Positions 9,503 through 18,922 of a stretch of 45,119 bases of DNA are shown here, piece after piece; the stretch's first letter is position 1; each line of letters starts with the position of its first letter. The stretch is from Prorocentrum cordatum (lineage: Eukaryota > Sar > Dinophyceae > Prorocentrales > Prorocentraceae), in assembly GCA_963575745.1 (NCBI GenBank), contig CAUYUJ010020531.1, positions 110,001 through 155,119 on the forward strand. The letters are read 5' to 3'. Under the pieces are notes generated by a model. It did not search any database. It had not been told where the DNA came from and was given only the letters and a program-made list of their open reading frames with translations. A program made the translations under genes and the position numbers.

Positions 9503-11119
9503 TCATATCGACAGTACTGCACGGCGAAGACGGAGTCGTCTCTTCTTACGCACGAAGACCATGTCGTCTAGCATCAAACGTACAGTTGCAGCAGGGACAG
9601 CGCAGCTATCATCATCCTCGTGGACCCGAATATTCATGCTTGCGGTCGCTGATGCGTAGCGGACGCCAGACCCCATGTGAGGTAAATCGAGAAGGATATG
9701 GAAGGGCTCTGGATTAGGCACATCCTGCTGCGTAGGGTATCCGTGGTGAGCATTCAACAGTCTGTTGTAGACTTTCTCTGCCCAAACCAGAAAATCGGCA
9801 TCATTGATGACCCAACGTAGAAACTGTGTATCCTCGAAAACTGGCCCACATACCCTTGAGAATTCGGCTGAACACCCCGATATAGGTAGGCCGTCAACTT
9901 CTGGGCTGATGCAAACACTCATGTCAGCGCCCAGCTGGTCGATGTTCACAGGGGCAGAAGACGAACTCCCAGAGCAGCTGATAGAATCCTCTGCGATGCT
10001 GATCAAACCTGTGGAATTCGATTCCACCAGGCTGGAGTTCAGCACGCCTGGACGGGGCACACGTGGTACTTCTGAATCTTCCTTCAGACCCACGATGTGG
10101 ATCAGCTCGTCGTGCATGTCAACACCCCTAGCGTGGAAGACCTCTAGCTTTACGGACATGCCCCATGCATCTCTTAAGAACACGTCAATGCTGTACGTAT
10201 CAGACATTGGCCGGTTCAAGAAACGAGACAGACGATCTTTCTCGGTGGTGTCGAGAGCTAGATTGGGAAAGGAACAGCCCACTCGCATATCGCTGGACGA
10301 TCTGAAAAGCAGGGCGGCAAGGCGTCCGCATTGCTTTGAGAGCTCAAAATCTTTTGACAAATGCACCACTGCGTCGCACATGCTTGACAGCAGCCCATCA
10401 GCAATGGACTCAAAATTTCGTGACGCCTTTGCCTCCAAACGTGCCAAAAACTCTGCATCGCGGGACCATGCGCTGACGAATGCTCCAAGGGTAGCCCAGA
10501 GCGACACCACCATCTCTTGACGTACGTCAAGCCCGTTAACAAAACTCTTCTGTGAAACAATAGCGACGTACCCACAATTTAATAACAGAGAAAACAGGGG
10601 ATCGCCATGGAATAGGCCCAAAATGAAACGACCGCAGACTCTCGCGGAATTAGTGGCCAAATACTCGCATCTCGTGCTGGAAACAAAAACATGGTAGATC
10701 ATGGTTCCGCTGATGCCCGCGTGGTATACCAAGAACACTCTCGGAGTCATCCAATGAGGCTTCACAGTACCTACTAGAAGAATTGATGCATATGCGACCA
10801 AAACGTGAACCGCGGTGTCGGAAACCTCTGGGGTGAAAAATATCTGAACAGAAGTATAGCAAACGGTAATAATCGTTCCCCTCGGGGCAAGCCAAACAAC
10901 CCACGCCGTGAGTCGCTGGTCTGCCATATCCTTTAACTGACGTCGCAACGGGTCCACCGGAGTCATGAAGAGCAGCCGCCTTATCGTTCTCTCGAATGCC
11001 CGAAATACAAAGTCGCGTCGCGGTATGGTGGGACATCGACAGGATGCTCGCAGCCACCAGACAGAGACACTGGTCATAACAACATTCAAAATGATAAGCC
11101 AGATGCGATTGCTCTCCAT
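9503..11119 (-). CDS. Intronless multi-pass membrane protein with PAS-like domain
   Basis: From the ATG at 11119 (MESNRIWL) the frame is 538 aa and ends in TGA. The frame stays open up to 11302, but that part reads through the SL relic and satellite, so I prefer 11119. Hydrophobic segments lie at about residues 6-23, 70-95, 105-117, 127-147, 165-190 and 203-218. They are followed by a short Arg/Glu helix (ARLEAKASRNFESIADG) and a PAS-like domain at about 235-350 (MCDAVVHLSKDFELSKQCGRL, later SIDVFLRD and LEVFHARG). This arrangement is familiar from expanded dinoflagellate families and would suit a membrane-bound sensor; the ligand is unknown. No intron is visible in 1.6 kb, and an SL relic lies 84 bp upstream, so the gene looks like a retroposed mRNA that has kept its reading frame. 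GC3 is moderate, unlike the GC-rich genes at 35-39 kb. Confidence 0.85.
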   Translation of the reverse strand: MESNRIWLIILNVVMTSVSVWWLRASCRCPTIPRRDFVFRAFERTIRRLLFMTPVDPLRRQLKDMADQRLTAWVVWLAPRGTIITVCYTSVQIFFTPEVSDTAVHVLVAYASILLVGTVKPHWMTPRVFLVYHAGISGTMIYHVFVSSTRCEYLATNSARVCGRFILGLFHGDPLFSLLLNCGYVAIVSQKSFVNGLDVRQEMVVSLWATLGAFVSAWSRDAEFLARLEAKASRNFESIADGLLSSMCDAVVHLSKDFELSKQCGRLAALLFRSSSDMRVGCSFPNLALDTTEKDRLSRFLNRPMSDTYSIDVFLRDAWGMSVKLEVFHARGVDMHDELIHIVGLKEDSEVPRVPRPGVLNSSLVESNSTGLISIAEDSISCSGSSSSAPVNIDQLGADMSVCISPEVDGLPISGCSAEFSRVCGPVFEDTQFLRWVINDADFLVWAEKVYNRLLNAHHGYPTQQDVPNPEPFHILLDLPHMGSGVRYASATASMNIRVHEDDDSCAVPAATVRLMLDDMVFVRKKRRLRLRRAVLSI

Positions 11120-11202
11120 GATTGGCACGAACACGGCCGTTTCCTTGGGCTCACAACGGTTCGATGACACAAGCGTGTAGATCCAAAACGAATTGAACCA
11201 AA

Positions 11203-11232
11203 CTTTAGCCAAAATGCCAAAATGCCTACGGA
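11203..11232 (-). other. Rearranged spliced-leader relic 5' of the PAS-protein gene
   Basis: Read on the minus strand, the 30 nt consist of SL positions 1-17 (one mismatch) joined to SL positions 10-22 (one mismatch): TCCGTAGGCATTTTGGC then ATTTTGGCTAAAG. That is 28 of 30 matches. Either two tandem SLs lost the sequence between them or ATTTTGGC was duplicated. It marks the 5' end of the retroposed transcript. Confidence 0.88.
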
Positions 11233-11650
11233 ATGCAAAAGTTTCGCGGATTGAGGACGGGTGGTTTTCAAAATGTGGCTCTCCCCTCAGCGCCGTGCAC
11301 ATTCGTTTTAAGATGTTGCAAGGGCTTCACGGATTTATGGCGGTTTCTTTTCAACATGTGGCTCTCGCCTCAGCGCCGCGCACATTCGTTCTAAAAAGAT
11401 GCAAGCGCTTCACGGATTGAGGGTGGGTGGTTTTCAATATGTGGCTCTCGCCATAGCGCCGCGCACACTCGTTTTAAACAGTTGCAAGAGGTTCGCGGAT
11501 TGATGGCGGTTCCTTCTCAAAATGTGGCCCTCGCCGCAGCGCCGCGCACATTCCTTGTCAAAAGAGGAGAGAGCTTCACGGATTGAGGGCGGGTGGTTCT
11601 CAAAATGTGGCTCTCGCCTTGGCGCCGAGCACATTCGCCCATACGAATTG
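11233..11650. repeat. 83-bp satellite, five units with alternating types
   Basis: The landmark ATGTGGC begins at 11273, 11356, 11439, 11522 and 11605, exactly 83 bp apart. Units 1, 3 and 5 carry GATTGAGG followed by GGGTGGTT. Units 2 and 4 carry ATGGCGGTT followed by TTCTT or CCTTCT. The array is thus a 166-bp dimer repeat. It starts at the base where the SL relic ends. Confidence 0.92.
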
Positions 11651-11674
11651 AGAAAAAGTTTCAAGGATTCCCAT

Positions 11675-11775
11675 GAGGGGGGAGGAGGTGAAGGAGGTGG
11701 AGGAGGAGGGGGAGGAGGAGGAGGAGGAGGAAGAGGAGGAGGAGAAGATGGAGGGGGAGGAGGGGGAGGAGCACG
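11675..11775. repeat. GGA/GGAGG low-complexity tract
   Basis: Imperfect GGA trinucleotide tract. The apparent Glu/Gly-rich or Pro/Ser-rich frames follow from the repeat. Confidence 0.85.
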
Positions 11776-11902
11776 AGGACACGGCGTGTCGGAAGGATTC
11801 CGGATTTTGCGGGTGCCACCGTTACGTTGACTCGCGGCGTGGAAGCCCCAAGGATGGTGTTCTTGCACGATCCAGGATCGCCAAGACGCAACAATCAGGT
11901 TC

Positions 11903-11974
11903 CTGCTCCTCCTCCTCCTCCTCCTCCTCCTCCTCCTCCACCTCCACCTCCTCCTCCACCTCCACCTCCACCTG
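11903..11974. repeat. TCC microsatellite with CACCTC variants
   Basis: About 70 bp of CTC units, ending in CACCTCCACCTC variants. It is the opposite strand sense of the GGA tract 130 bp upstream. Confidence 0.88.
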
Positions 11975-12149
11975 ATCAGTGGCGTTGGAATCCCGAGAGC
12001 AATGTGTTGGCATGCTCCAGGGTCTTCAGACGGCTGCCTTCCAACGAGGCGGTTCCCTCAATGGAAATGAATCGTTGTGGGAGCCTATGAAGAGGGAGCT
12101 TGGAGGGAGGGTGTATTCAAACATCGTTGATGGCTCGTGGGTTTACACT

Positions 12150-12192
12150 TGTCCTCCTCCTCCTCCTCCTCCTCATCCTCATCATCATCATC

Positions 12193-12224
<32 letters not shown>

Positions 12225-12283
12225 CAGCATCATCATCAGCATCATCATCATCAGCATCATCATCATTATCATCATCAGTATCC
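12150..12283. repeat. Compound CTC / CAT microsatellite
   Basis: CCT units pass directly into CAT units with CAG and CAC interruptions. Frames read as poly-Ser, poly-His, poly-Ile or poly-Asp. Confidence 0.9.
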
Positions 12284-12285
12284 TT

Positions 12286-12811
12286 GTTAGGTTGGACAAA
12301 CGTTGGCTTGCTTATGCCATCGCGTCGTTCATCCGCACCCCCCTCCAACTCCCTCAGCAGCGCGAGGCAGCTGCTGACCCGCCGCCGAGCCTGTGCCAGT
12401 CGTTTGCTGCAGGTCCGCAGACCGAGGCACGCAGCCACGCCCGATTCCAAATCTTCTCTCGCCAAGCGTGCCGAGGCTGAGAAAGCAGGTCGGTCAGCAG
12501 CACGGCGTCAGGGAGAGGTCTTTGACACTACCGGGGAGCACACTTCATCCTCTGGAGTTGTGACGGATGGCTCGACTCTTCTCCATAAGCCTGGCCCGCT
12601 CGAGCTTGACGAATGGGAGAAGCTCTCGGAAGAAGAGGATCCTTGGGCGCACGAGAGCAACTTCGGCGCGCCTCGGGAGGGGTCAAAAGATGATGAACGA
12701 GGCGTCAGCATCGATCCGTCACAAGTTGTTGACCAGGCTGCCTCAGGCCAGCTCACGAGTGAATCGACCTGGTTGTCCCAACTATGCTGTGGTGTTGGGC
12801 CCTCGTTTTGA
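12286..12811 (+). CDS. Possible coding remnant, unknown function
   Basis: Downstream of the microsatellite the plus frame stays open to TGA 12809 with protein-like composition. It has a basic stretch (RRRACASRLLQVRRPRH), then an acidic Ser/Glu-rich part (LDEWEKLSEEEDPWAHES). There is no ATG at a sensible place after the repeat, so it would be an internal or 3' exon. The minus strand also has an open frame over 12300-12465, so strand assignment is uncertain. No family recognised. Confidence 0.28.
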
Positions 12812-12934
12812 AGAGGCAGCGCCCCGCGCAACCTCTTCCTCCTAATTCCTCCTCCCCTTCCTCTTCCTCCTCCGCGAAGTACTGGTGATGTGCCAAGAAT
12901 GGTGCTGGGGGGAACCTGAAATGTTTTGGCACAG

Positions 12935-13850
12935 CCGCATGCGGGGACCGCCACCCATTTTGGCACACCCCTCACACGGTCCGTGGTCCCACAGGGAGCT
13001 CCACCGAAGGCCCCAGTGGCACAGGCCGCATGCGGGGACCGCCACCCATTTTGGCACACCCCTCACACGGTTCACGGCCCCACAGGCGGCTCATCCGAAG
13101 GCCCCAGTGGCACAGGCCGCATGCGGGGACCGCCGCCCTTTTTAGCACACCCCTCACACGATTCGTGCCCCCACAGGGAGCTCCACCGAAGGCCCCAGTG
13201 GCACAGGCAGCATGCGGGGACCGCCATCCATTTTGGCACACCCCTCGCACGGTTCGTGGCCCCACAGGGAGCTCCACCGAAGGCCCCAGTGGCACAGGCC
13301 GCATGCGGGGACCGCCACCCATTTTGGCACACCCCTCACACGGTTCGTGGCCCCACAAAGCGCCCCACCGAAGGCCCCAGTGGCACAGGCCGCATGCGGG
13401 GACACCCACCCATTTTGGCACACCCTTCACATGGTTCGTGGCCCCACAAGGATCTCCACCGAAGGCCTCAATGGCACAGGCCGCACGCGGGGACCGCCAT
13501 CCAGTTTGGTACACCGTTCCACACAATTCGTGGCCACACAGGGGGCTCCACCGAAGTCCCCGATGACACAGGTTGCATGCGGGGACCGCCACCCATTTTG
13601 GCACACCGCTCACACGGTTCGTGGCCCCACAGGGAGTTCCACCGAAGGCCCCAATGGCACAGGCCGCGCGCGGGGACCGCCATCCATTTTGGCACACACA
13701 CACACACACACACCACACGGCTCGTGGCCCCACAGGGGGCTCCCCCGAATTCCCCTGTGGGACAGGACGCACGCGGGGACCGCCGCCAATTTTGGCACAT
13801 CCCTCACACGGTTCGTGGCCCCACAGGGAGCTCCACCGAAGGCCTCGTAA
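12935..13850. repeat. 91-bp satellite, about ten units
   Basis: GCATGCGGGGACCGCC-type landmarks recur at 12937, 13028, 13119, 13210, 13301, 13392, 13483, 13575, 13666 and 13769. Spacing is 91 bp, with one 92 and one 103 caused by a CA expansion. Units share CCATTTTGGCACACCCC, CACGGTTCGTGGCCCCACA and CCACCGAAGGCCCCAGTGGC. The array ends with a partial unit near 13848. Frames on both strands remain open through it, but the 91-bp period shifts frame in every unit, so the encoded product would have a 91-residue period. I do not regard it as a gene. Confidence 0.95.
13692..13716. repeat. CA microsatellite inside one satellite unit
   Basis: In the ninth unit the usual GGCACACCCCTCACACGG has become a run of about ten CA pairs, lengthening that unit by 12 bp. 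Confidence 0.85.
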
Positions 13851-15350
13851 GGAGTTATGCTCCTTCGTCCCAGCCGACCTGCGGTGCTCACACCTCCATA
13901 TGGTTGGGCCCCTCGCCCGGATCATTGACCTCCACGGCTTCACCACATCAGCCAAACAGGCGACGCCTCACGGCATCTGTGAGAAATGCTGTGAGCCACA
14001 TGCACCGAGCAGCAGGTGCAAAAAAAATGGGCGGCACCGCCACGGCTCGGCCGCCACCAACAGGGCACCCGTCGGCTGCACCAAGCCACCGCTGCACGCC
14101 TTGAAAGCCCCTCTCTGGCCTGCATAGACCAAGAGACTGCGCAGAACTAGGACAGGGCCCAAGGGCGGGTGGCGACTGGATGCACAGGTCGGGGAGGGCA
14201 GAGGCTGACCTCCCCCGTGCCACGACGCCCTCGGCAGGATAAGCGGCCCCCCCCCGTGCAACGGTCACCGCGGAGAAAGAATTACCTCCAGCGAGCGCCC
14301 CGCGGCCGTGCAAGCAGGGGAAGGTGGACAGCACGCAGCAGCGAAAGGACGGCCTCGGGGGCCCCAGATCGAACCCGCCGCGCGAGTCCAGCGACCGCGA
14401 AACATTGGAGATAGAGCGGCTCCCCTGCGCAGCTGCCACCAAAGGGGGGGGGATCACCTCCACCGCCCCGCGGCCGTGCAAGCAAGGGGGGATGGACACG
14501 CGCGCAGCAGTGAAAAGGACTGCCTCGGGGACCCCGGATCGAACCCGCCGCGCAGGTCCAGAGACCGCAACGCAAAAAGCTCGCAGCACCCGAGGGGGCG
14601 CTGAACAAATGAGCATTTCCCTACAGAAAATACATTTTTTCTGGGCATGGCCCTGTATGATCGCGGCTACATGAAGCACTGCTGGGCATGGCCCTGTCTG
14701 ATAAAGAACAGAAGCGGCAACGAAGGCGAAGTGCAGACGAGCACCCTGCCAGGCCAATTGAAACCCTGAGGCCTGGGACAGGGGGGGCCCGGTCCGACCC
14801 CGACCCCGACTCCACCCCAACCACGACCCCTTCCATTCTCGAAACGCACTGGAACGCACTGAGGCTGCAGCGCCAGTTGGACCAGCGCTGGCGGTCGCGG
14901 ATGCCTCCGCGACTCCATCTGGCCCTGGCACGCAAATCTGCGAAGGGGCCGCAGCATCCCGTTGCCCACTGTCGTCTTCCCGAAGGAAGCCGGGATCTGC
15001 AGCAATGTAGGCGTTGAAACATTGCTCCAAAGACAGGTCGCACACTCTGACCTCTTCGCTGGAACGCGAGCACCGTGGACGAACCCCCCTTTGCAGAGCT
15101 CGCCCCGCCCTTTCTTAGACGCGCGCGCGGGAGAAACTCTACAGCGCGAAGCCAGCCGTCGGACTTGACCCCCCGTGGAATGGCAGTTGCAACGAAGACA
15201 AATGAACGGCACAGACGAATCAGAACACTCAAACGCCGCCGTATTGTGTCCTAGACTGTCTCGATGGCCTGCATGGAACCTAGAATCCCGGGGGCATCTG
15301 CCAGGGGCAAGTCTAAGTTCCCCCCTGCTGCCTCCGAGGCAGACTTTACA
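13851..15350. other. GC-rich stretch without a supported gene
   Basis: A 365-codon minus frame (13948-15045) and others are open, but composition is mostly Arg/Ser/Pro/Ala and no motif is recognisable. The first part (MCDLSLEQCFNAYIAADPG) could be a fragment of a protein. It may include the decayed 3' part of LINE-2. Confidence 0.35.
14283..14575. repeat. Direct duplication, period about 168 bp
   Basis: CGCGGCCGTGCAAGCA at 14301 recurs at 14469, and GATCGAACCCGCCGCGC near 14369 recurs near 14539, each within a similar longer context (GGACGGCCTCGGGG versus GGACTGCCTCGGGG). Two copies of an approximately 168-170 bp unit. Confidence 0.75.
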
Positions 15351-15353
15351 TCT

Positions 15354-15812
15354 TCAGACCCCATGCCAATTGGCCCACCGGTGCCCCACTTTGGGGGGCC
15401 GGCCGGGAGAGGCCGAGGGAGTGGGAGGGGGAAAGAAAGGCGTCGAGAGAAAGCTTGGGCCAGAGGGGGGGCACGCTAGCAGCCAGGATGCAGAGCCCCC
15501 TAGAGGCAGCCACAAACTTGTAAACATGATCGAGCTCAACCGAATCCGACGCATGAAGCTGGAACGCATGTTTAGCACCAGCATTGGCATCGGCATTGCC
15601 ACGACGACTAAACCACCCTTGGCGATCCCTAGTTCGCCTACACCTAACTGAGCCTTGACTTTGACCACCGAGCCCTCTAGACCATCATCGAAATCGCCAG
15701 CGCTCATGGTCATGCCTGAGCACGAGCGCTCGCCTGAAAAACGCTCGGGAAGAGGTAGGAGGCCATGGGCAACAGCGTCGGCGCAGTCTGGATAAAACGT
15801 AGATGGATGCAT
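15354..15812 (-). pseudogene. LINE-2 RNase H fragment
   Basis: FYPDCADAVAHG aligns with the third-carboxylate segment of the LINE-1 RNase H (FFADCKPLVDVW). The adjacent frame, just upstream, ends in PQWAQAAECSAR near 15840, matching the Glu segment (VPAAELFS). Only the first part of this frame is native; the end reads as low-complexity Pro/Ser. Confidence 0.5.
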
Positions 15813-15846
15813 TACAAACTGCGCGGCAACTCAACGAGCCGAGCAT

Positions 15847-16446
15847 TCAGCTGCCTGCGCCCACTGAGGAAGGTGGGCCCAAAACTGGGCATCGAGCCTC
15901 TCCAAGGCAAGCTCCATCGTCAGAAAGCATGCAAACAGCATAGGTAGCCCTAGAATGTTCCCTGACAGGATGACGCTGGCAGGAGACATATATAAAGAGG
16001 TGGCCCGACATTTCTCCATTGGCTGGGGCTCCGGGGCCTTCTGGGCTGCCCAGCTCACTGCAACGCCACGCAAACTGCATCGCGTTGGAGCCTTCCGCAG
16101 CAAGGCGCGGCGGGACATCGGCGGGGTCAACGTCTCCGTTAACATATAAAGCTCGAACATGAGGGTCAAGCTCGGCCTCACCTGCCCAAGCAGCCACAGC
16201 TTCATCGAAGACCGAGCCCGGGACCAACTGGGCGCGAAACTCTCGCGCAGCGCGCGCCTGACATTGCCAGCGCCAGTGGAAAATGGAATCGGGGGCATCT
16301 GAGCAAAGAGGACACAGCGGGCACACTCGGAAAACCACAAGAGGGGGGGCCTTGTCCGCCGACCAGATCGCGTCCGAGGCACAGGCCCTTATCCAGCCCG
16401 GTTGCGCCAGGGGGGGCCTCTTGCTCTCGCAAGCCGACTGCGCCAC
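15847..16446 (-). pseudogene. LINE-2 zinc knuckle and pre-RNase H segment
   Basis: CPLCSDAPDSIFHWRWQC is a C-x2-C-x8-H-x4-C knuckle, equivalent to the LINE-1 knuckle at about 7560-7610. It is followed by REFRAQLVPG, corresponding to the post-knuckle region. GHLFIYVSCQ further on resembles the first RNase H strand, with the Asp lost. Confidence 0.62.
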
Positions 16447-16459
16447 ATCAAGACAAACC

Positions 16460-16831
16460 CTACAACCGAGCCCCCAGTTGCCCCCGAGATCCCTTTGGAG
16501 CCCACGCAGATACGCTTCTTTGCAAAGGGCCCCTAAGAGCCCGGGGGGCAGGAGTCAGACCGAGCTGCAGTTTGTGCACGCGGTCGTCCAAGATCGCGAC
16601 ACAATCTTTCATCACCCAACCTAAACGGAGGAGAATGAAGCGAGGGGCCGAGATGGAGCCCTTCACAGTAGGCCACGCATACCTAAGTAAAGCAAGCACA
16701 CTCTGGAAACCTTCTCGAAGCTCCCGATGAGAGATGCGCCAGGGATGCACTCTAGCCGGAGACAGCCAAACTTCTTTGCACCATCTGAGGGGCCGGGCGC
16801 AACCAGCTCGCCAACGTGGATCTTCGCACAA
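16460..16831 (-). pseudogene. LINE-2 post-RT (thumb) fragment
   Basis: WPTVKGSISAPRFILLRLGW parallels WSDIRGPASALAGTMMRLGW of LINE-1. This conserved segment lies between RT and zinc knuckle, which supports shared family membership. Confidence 0.6.
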
Positions 16832-17171
16832 GATGCTGACCGCAGTGGGGGACCTACTCCTAGAAAAGGGAGGCAGCCTGCCGTCTCAGCGTCAGCATGG
16901 CCTGGTCACTGACACCCAGGGCGCCCGCTCCGCAGGCTCCATCCAGGGAGGGGCCCCGTCGCGAACACTTTGGGCGCAGCGCGACCCGGCGCGCCCGACT
17001 GACGCGTGAGGCGACGAGACTTCCTGCAAACTAATGCCATCGTGCTCTTGAGCTTGGACGATCGCCCAGAAGCACGAGCCGTAGCCCCAGCGCAATAATC
17101 GACCCCGAGGTTGACAGTGGGCGGCGCCACCTTCCCACCCAACTGGCCGAGAGCACTGGCAAACGCGCTGG

Positions 17172-17573
17172 CTAAACTCTTGCAAGAAGCAACGGCGCAA
17201 GCTGAGAATTCGTTTCGTTTGAATCAGCGATGGTTTGATGGAAAACGGACGTGACGTCAACGATGTTGTTCGCCACGTGTTTGCATGAGCCAGTGCACGA
17301 GACGCACGCGCCGTCCATGTAGATGCCGAACAACTGCGGGGGGAGGGACGGAATGCGATCGAACGAGGACATACCATACACGCGAATGTGAGTCGTCGCA
17401 AAGCTGCACTCAGCCACAACTCCTCTCTGAACGAAGCATGGGCCATCTAACAGCACAGCAACAGACACAAACACCCCGCAGCGGGAAGGGAAATGGGCGA
17501 GGCGAGTGAGCACGACAGGAAAATGATGCGGATGACATCTCTGTTGGAGAACTATTAATCTATAGTGTTGCAA
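17172..17573 (-). pseudogene. LINE-2 RT palm, motifs B and C
   Basis: VVAECSFATTHIRVYGMSSFD parallels IVAGCSCATSLLRLVLLSPAD of LINE-1 (motif B). LFGIYMDGACV holds motif C as YMDG in place of the usual YxDD, so the second catalytic Asp is lost. The upstream motif A is not recognisable in this frame. Confidence 0.6.
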
Positions 17574-17585
17574 TAATTGAGCATA

Positions 17586-17984
17586 TCATAGAAAACACCA
17601 ACACTGACCTCCCTGCGGGAGGTGCCAGATTCCAGATTCAGCTCTGCAAACCTGTCCCCAGACCACGTCGGAAGCTCCGCGAAACGCCCCAGCGGCCCAG
17701 CACCGGCGGGGGCGTCGCTGCTCCCAGTAGAAGGCCGGGGGCCGTCGGAGACGGCCCCGGACCCTATGCCAGGGGCAGAACACCCCTATCGGCCTATAAC
17801 CTCCAATGGGTTCCCCGAGCAACGCGAGGAGGACAGCGCTAAGTTGGCGAGGGAGCTGGCCAACTGACCCCATCAGTTGGAAAAAGTATGCCAAGCGCAA
17901 CGAGGCCATCATCGCACAACAACTGTACATGCCTCCAGTCGAATCCATCGTCGGTGACTGCCGAGGTGTTCTTGTACTTCTCAC
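17586..17984 (-). pseudogene. LINE-2 RT fingers
   Basis: LGEPIGGYRPIGVFCPWHRVRGR is the PxGGxRPIGxF segment of LINE RTs. It is followed by the WE, RR, CW and WGQ landmarks that in LINE-1 read PWEIDHPRSFWFGESG. A degraded alignment, but in the right order. Confidence 0.65.
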
Positions 17985-18922
17985 TCACGGCTCGCAGGTG
18001 GCTGCCGAAGGTCTCCCGTACTTCTTGCTGGCGGCTCTGAGGTCCACGGGAGAGGCCCTTGGCAGAGGCTCGACAAGGGTGCAGGGGGCGTGATCCCCTC
18101 TGCCTTCACTCCAAAAACCCGCAAACTTGGCCCACTCACTAGCTAAAGAAGAGAAAGGGTCAGCCACGACCGATCCGTCTCGAGCGAGCGTCGCGGTGGG
18201 AACACGAGGGGAAGGGTCGCGAGCAAAGACGTGGACTCGGCGATCACCCTGATCGATTCCCTGCGCCATCCAGACCTTCCAATCAGCCTGAGACTGCGCG
18301 CGGGATACACACTTGGCCCCGTCGAGGACCGCAAAGGGATTGCTAGGCAGCGCCTCAACAATAGCAAGTTCATCCCTAAGGCAGTGGTCACTGAGCCCGA
18401 GGAAGTCTTTGAACTCGCGTAAGGAGGAGGCATACGGGGAGGAGAAACAAGAGATTGCAGCGGGCGGGCCCCTCAAGAGCCGCCCACCTTGCCAGCCTGT
18501 CGGCCGCCACCTTGGCTTGACAGCTGCAGGCCCAGACGCGCGCGAAACTGAGCCACAAGCCGAAGGGTGGCCCGATGCTACGGGAACCTCGGTCGACTAT
18601 CCCTCCCAACTAAGCTCCCCCGCACCAGCTGAGGCCCTCGACCCCCGCATTCCATCTCCACCAAGTCCGCCCCAAACAAACGCGCCAACTCGGCTTCGGC
18701 CTTGCCGGCCCGCGCCGCACAGCCAGGCGAAATGTGACTGAGAGCAGCCTCTGCATCACCTGCAGCGACAGCGTCCAAACCAGCCTGGGCCTGAGTGATC
18801 ACGCGATCCCAATCGATCACTCTTCCTCTCGGCAGGGGGGGGGGGGGCAAAAACTGAGCCCGTGGAAAACCAAGTCTAAGGGGCGACGGCGACTGAGCTC
18901 GGTCAGCAGATCGATCCGGCAA
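17985..18922 (-). pseudogene. LINE-2 linker between endonuclease and RT
   Basis: RGRVIDWDRVITQAQAGLD near 18800 parallels DPRPLDWDDLLEVLKDG of LINE-1. A second frame (18476-17985) has ADWKVWMAQGIDQGDRRVHV, similar in position to the LINE-1 RAWRSWASEALTGGARLGH. No catalytic function is assigned to this linker. Confidence 0.5.

Noticed and set aside
10258-10575. Plus- and minus-strand alternative frames within the PAS-protein gene
   Set aside because: They overlap the 538-codon frame, lack motifs and have no sensible start.
12926-14104. 392-codon plus frame and 327-codon minus frame through the 91-bp satellite
   Set aside because: The frame shifts in every unit and both strands are open; nothing outside the satellite looks like a domain.
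14360-14560. GATCGAACCC twice on the plus strand, which on the minus strand resembles the B box / T loop of a tRNA or a tRNA-derived SINE
   Set aside because: The five bases on each side of the loop do not pair as a T stem, and I find no A box or acceptor stem at the right distance. It belongs to the 168-bp duplication.
17080-17095. GCCGTAGCCCC as another SL relic
   Set aside because: Only eight bases match the SL start and nothing downstream continues the match.
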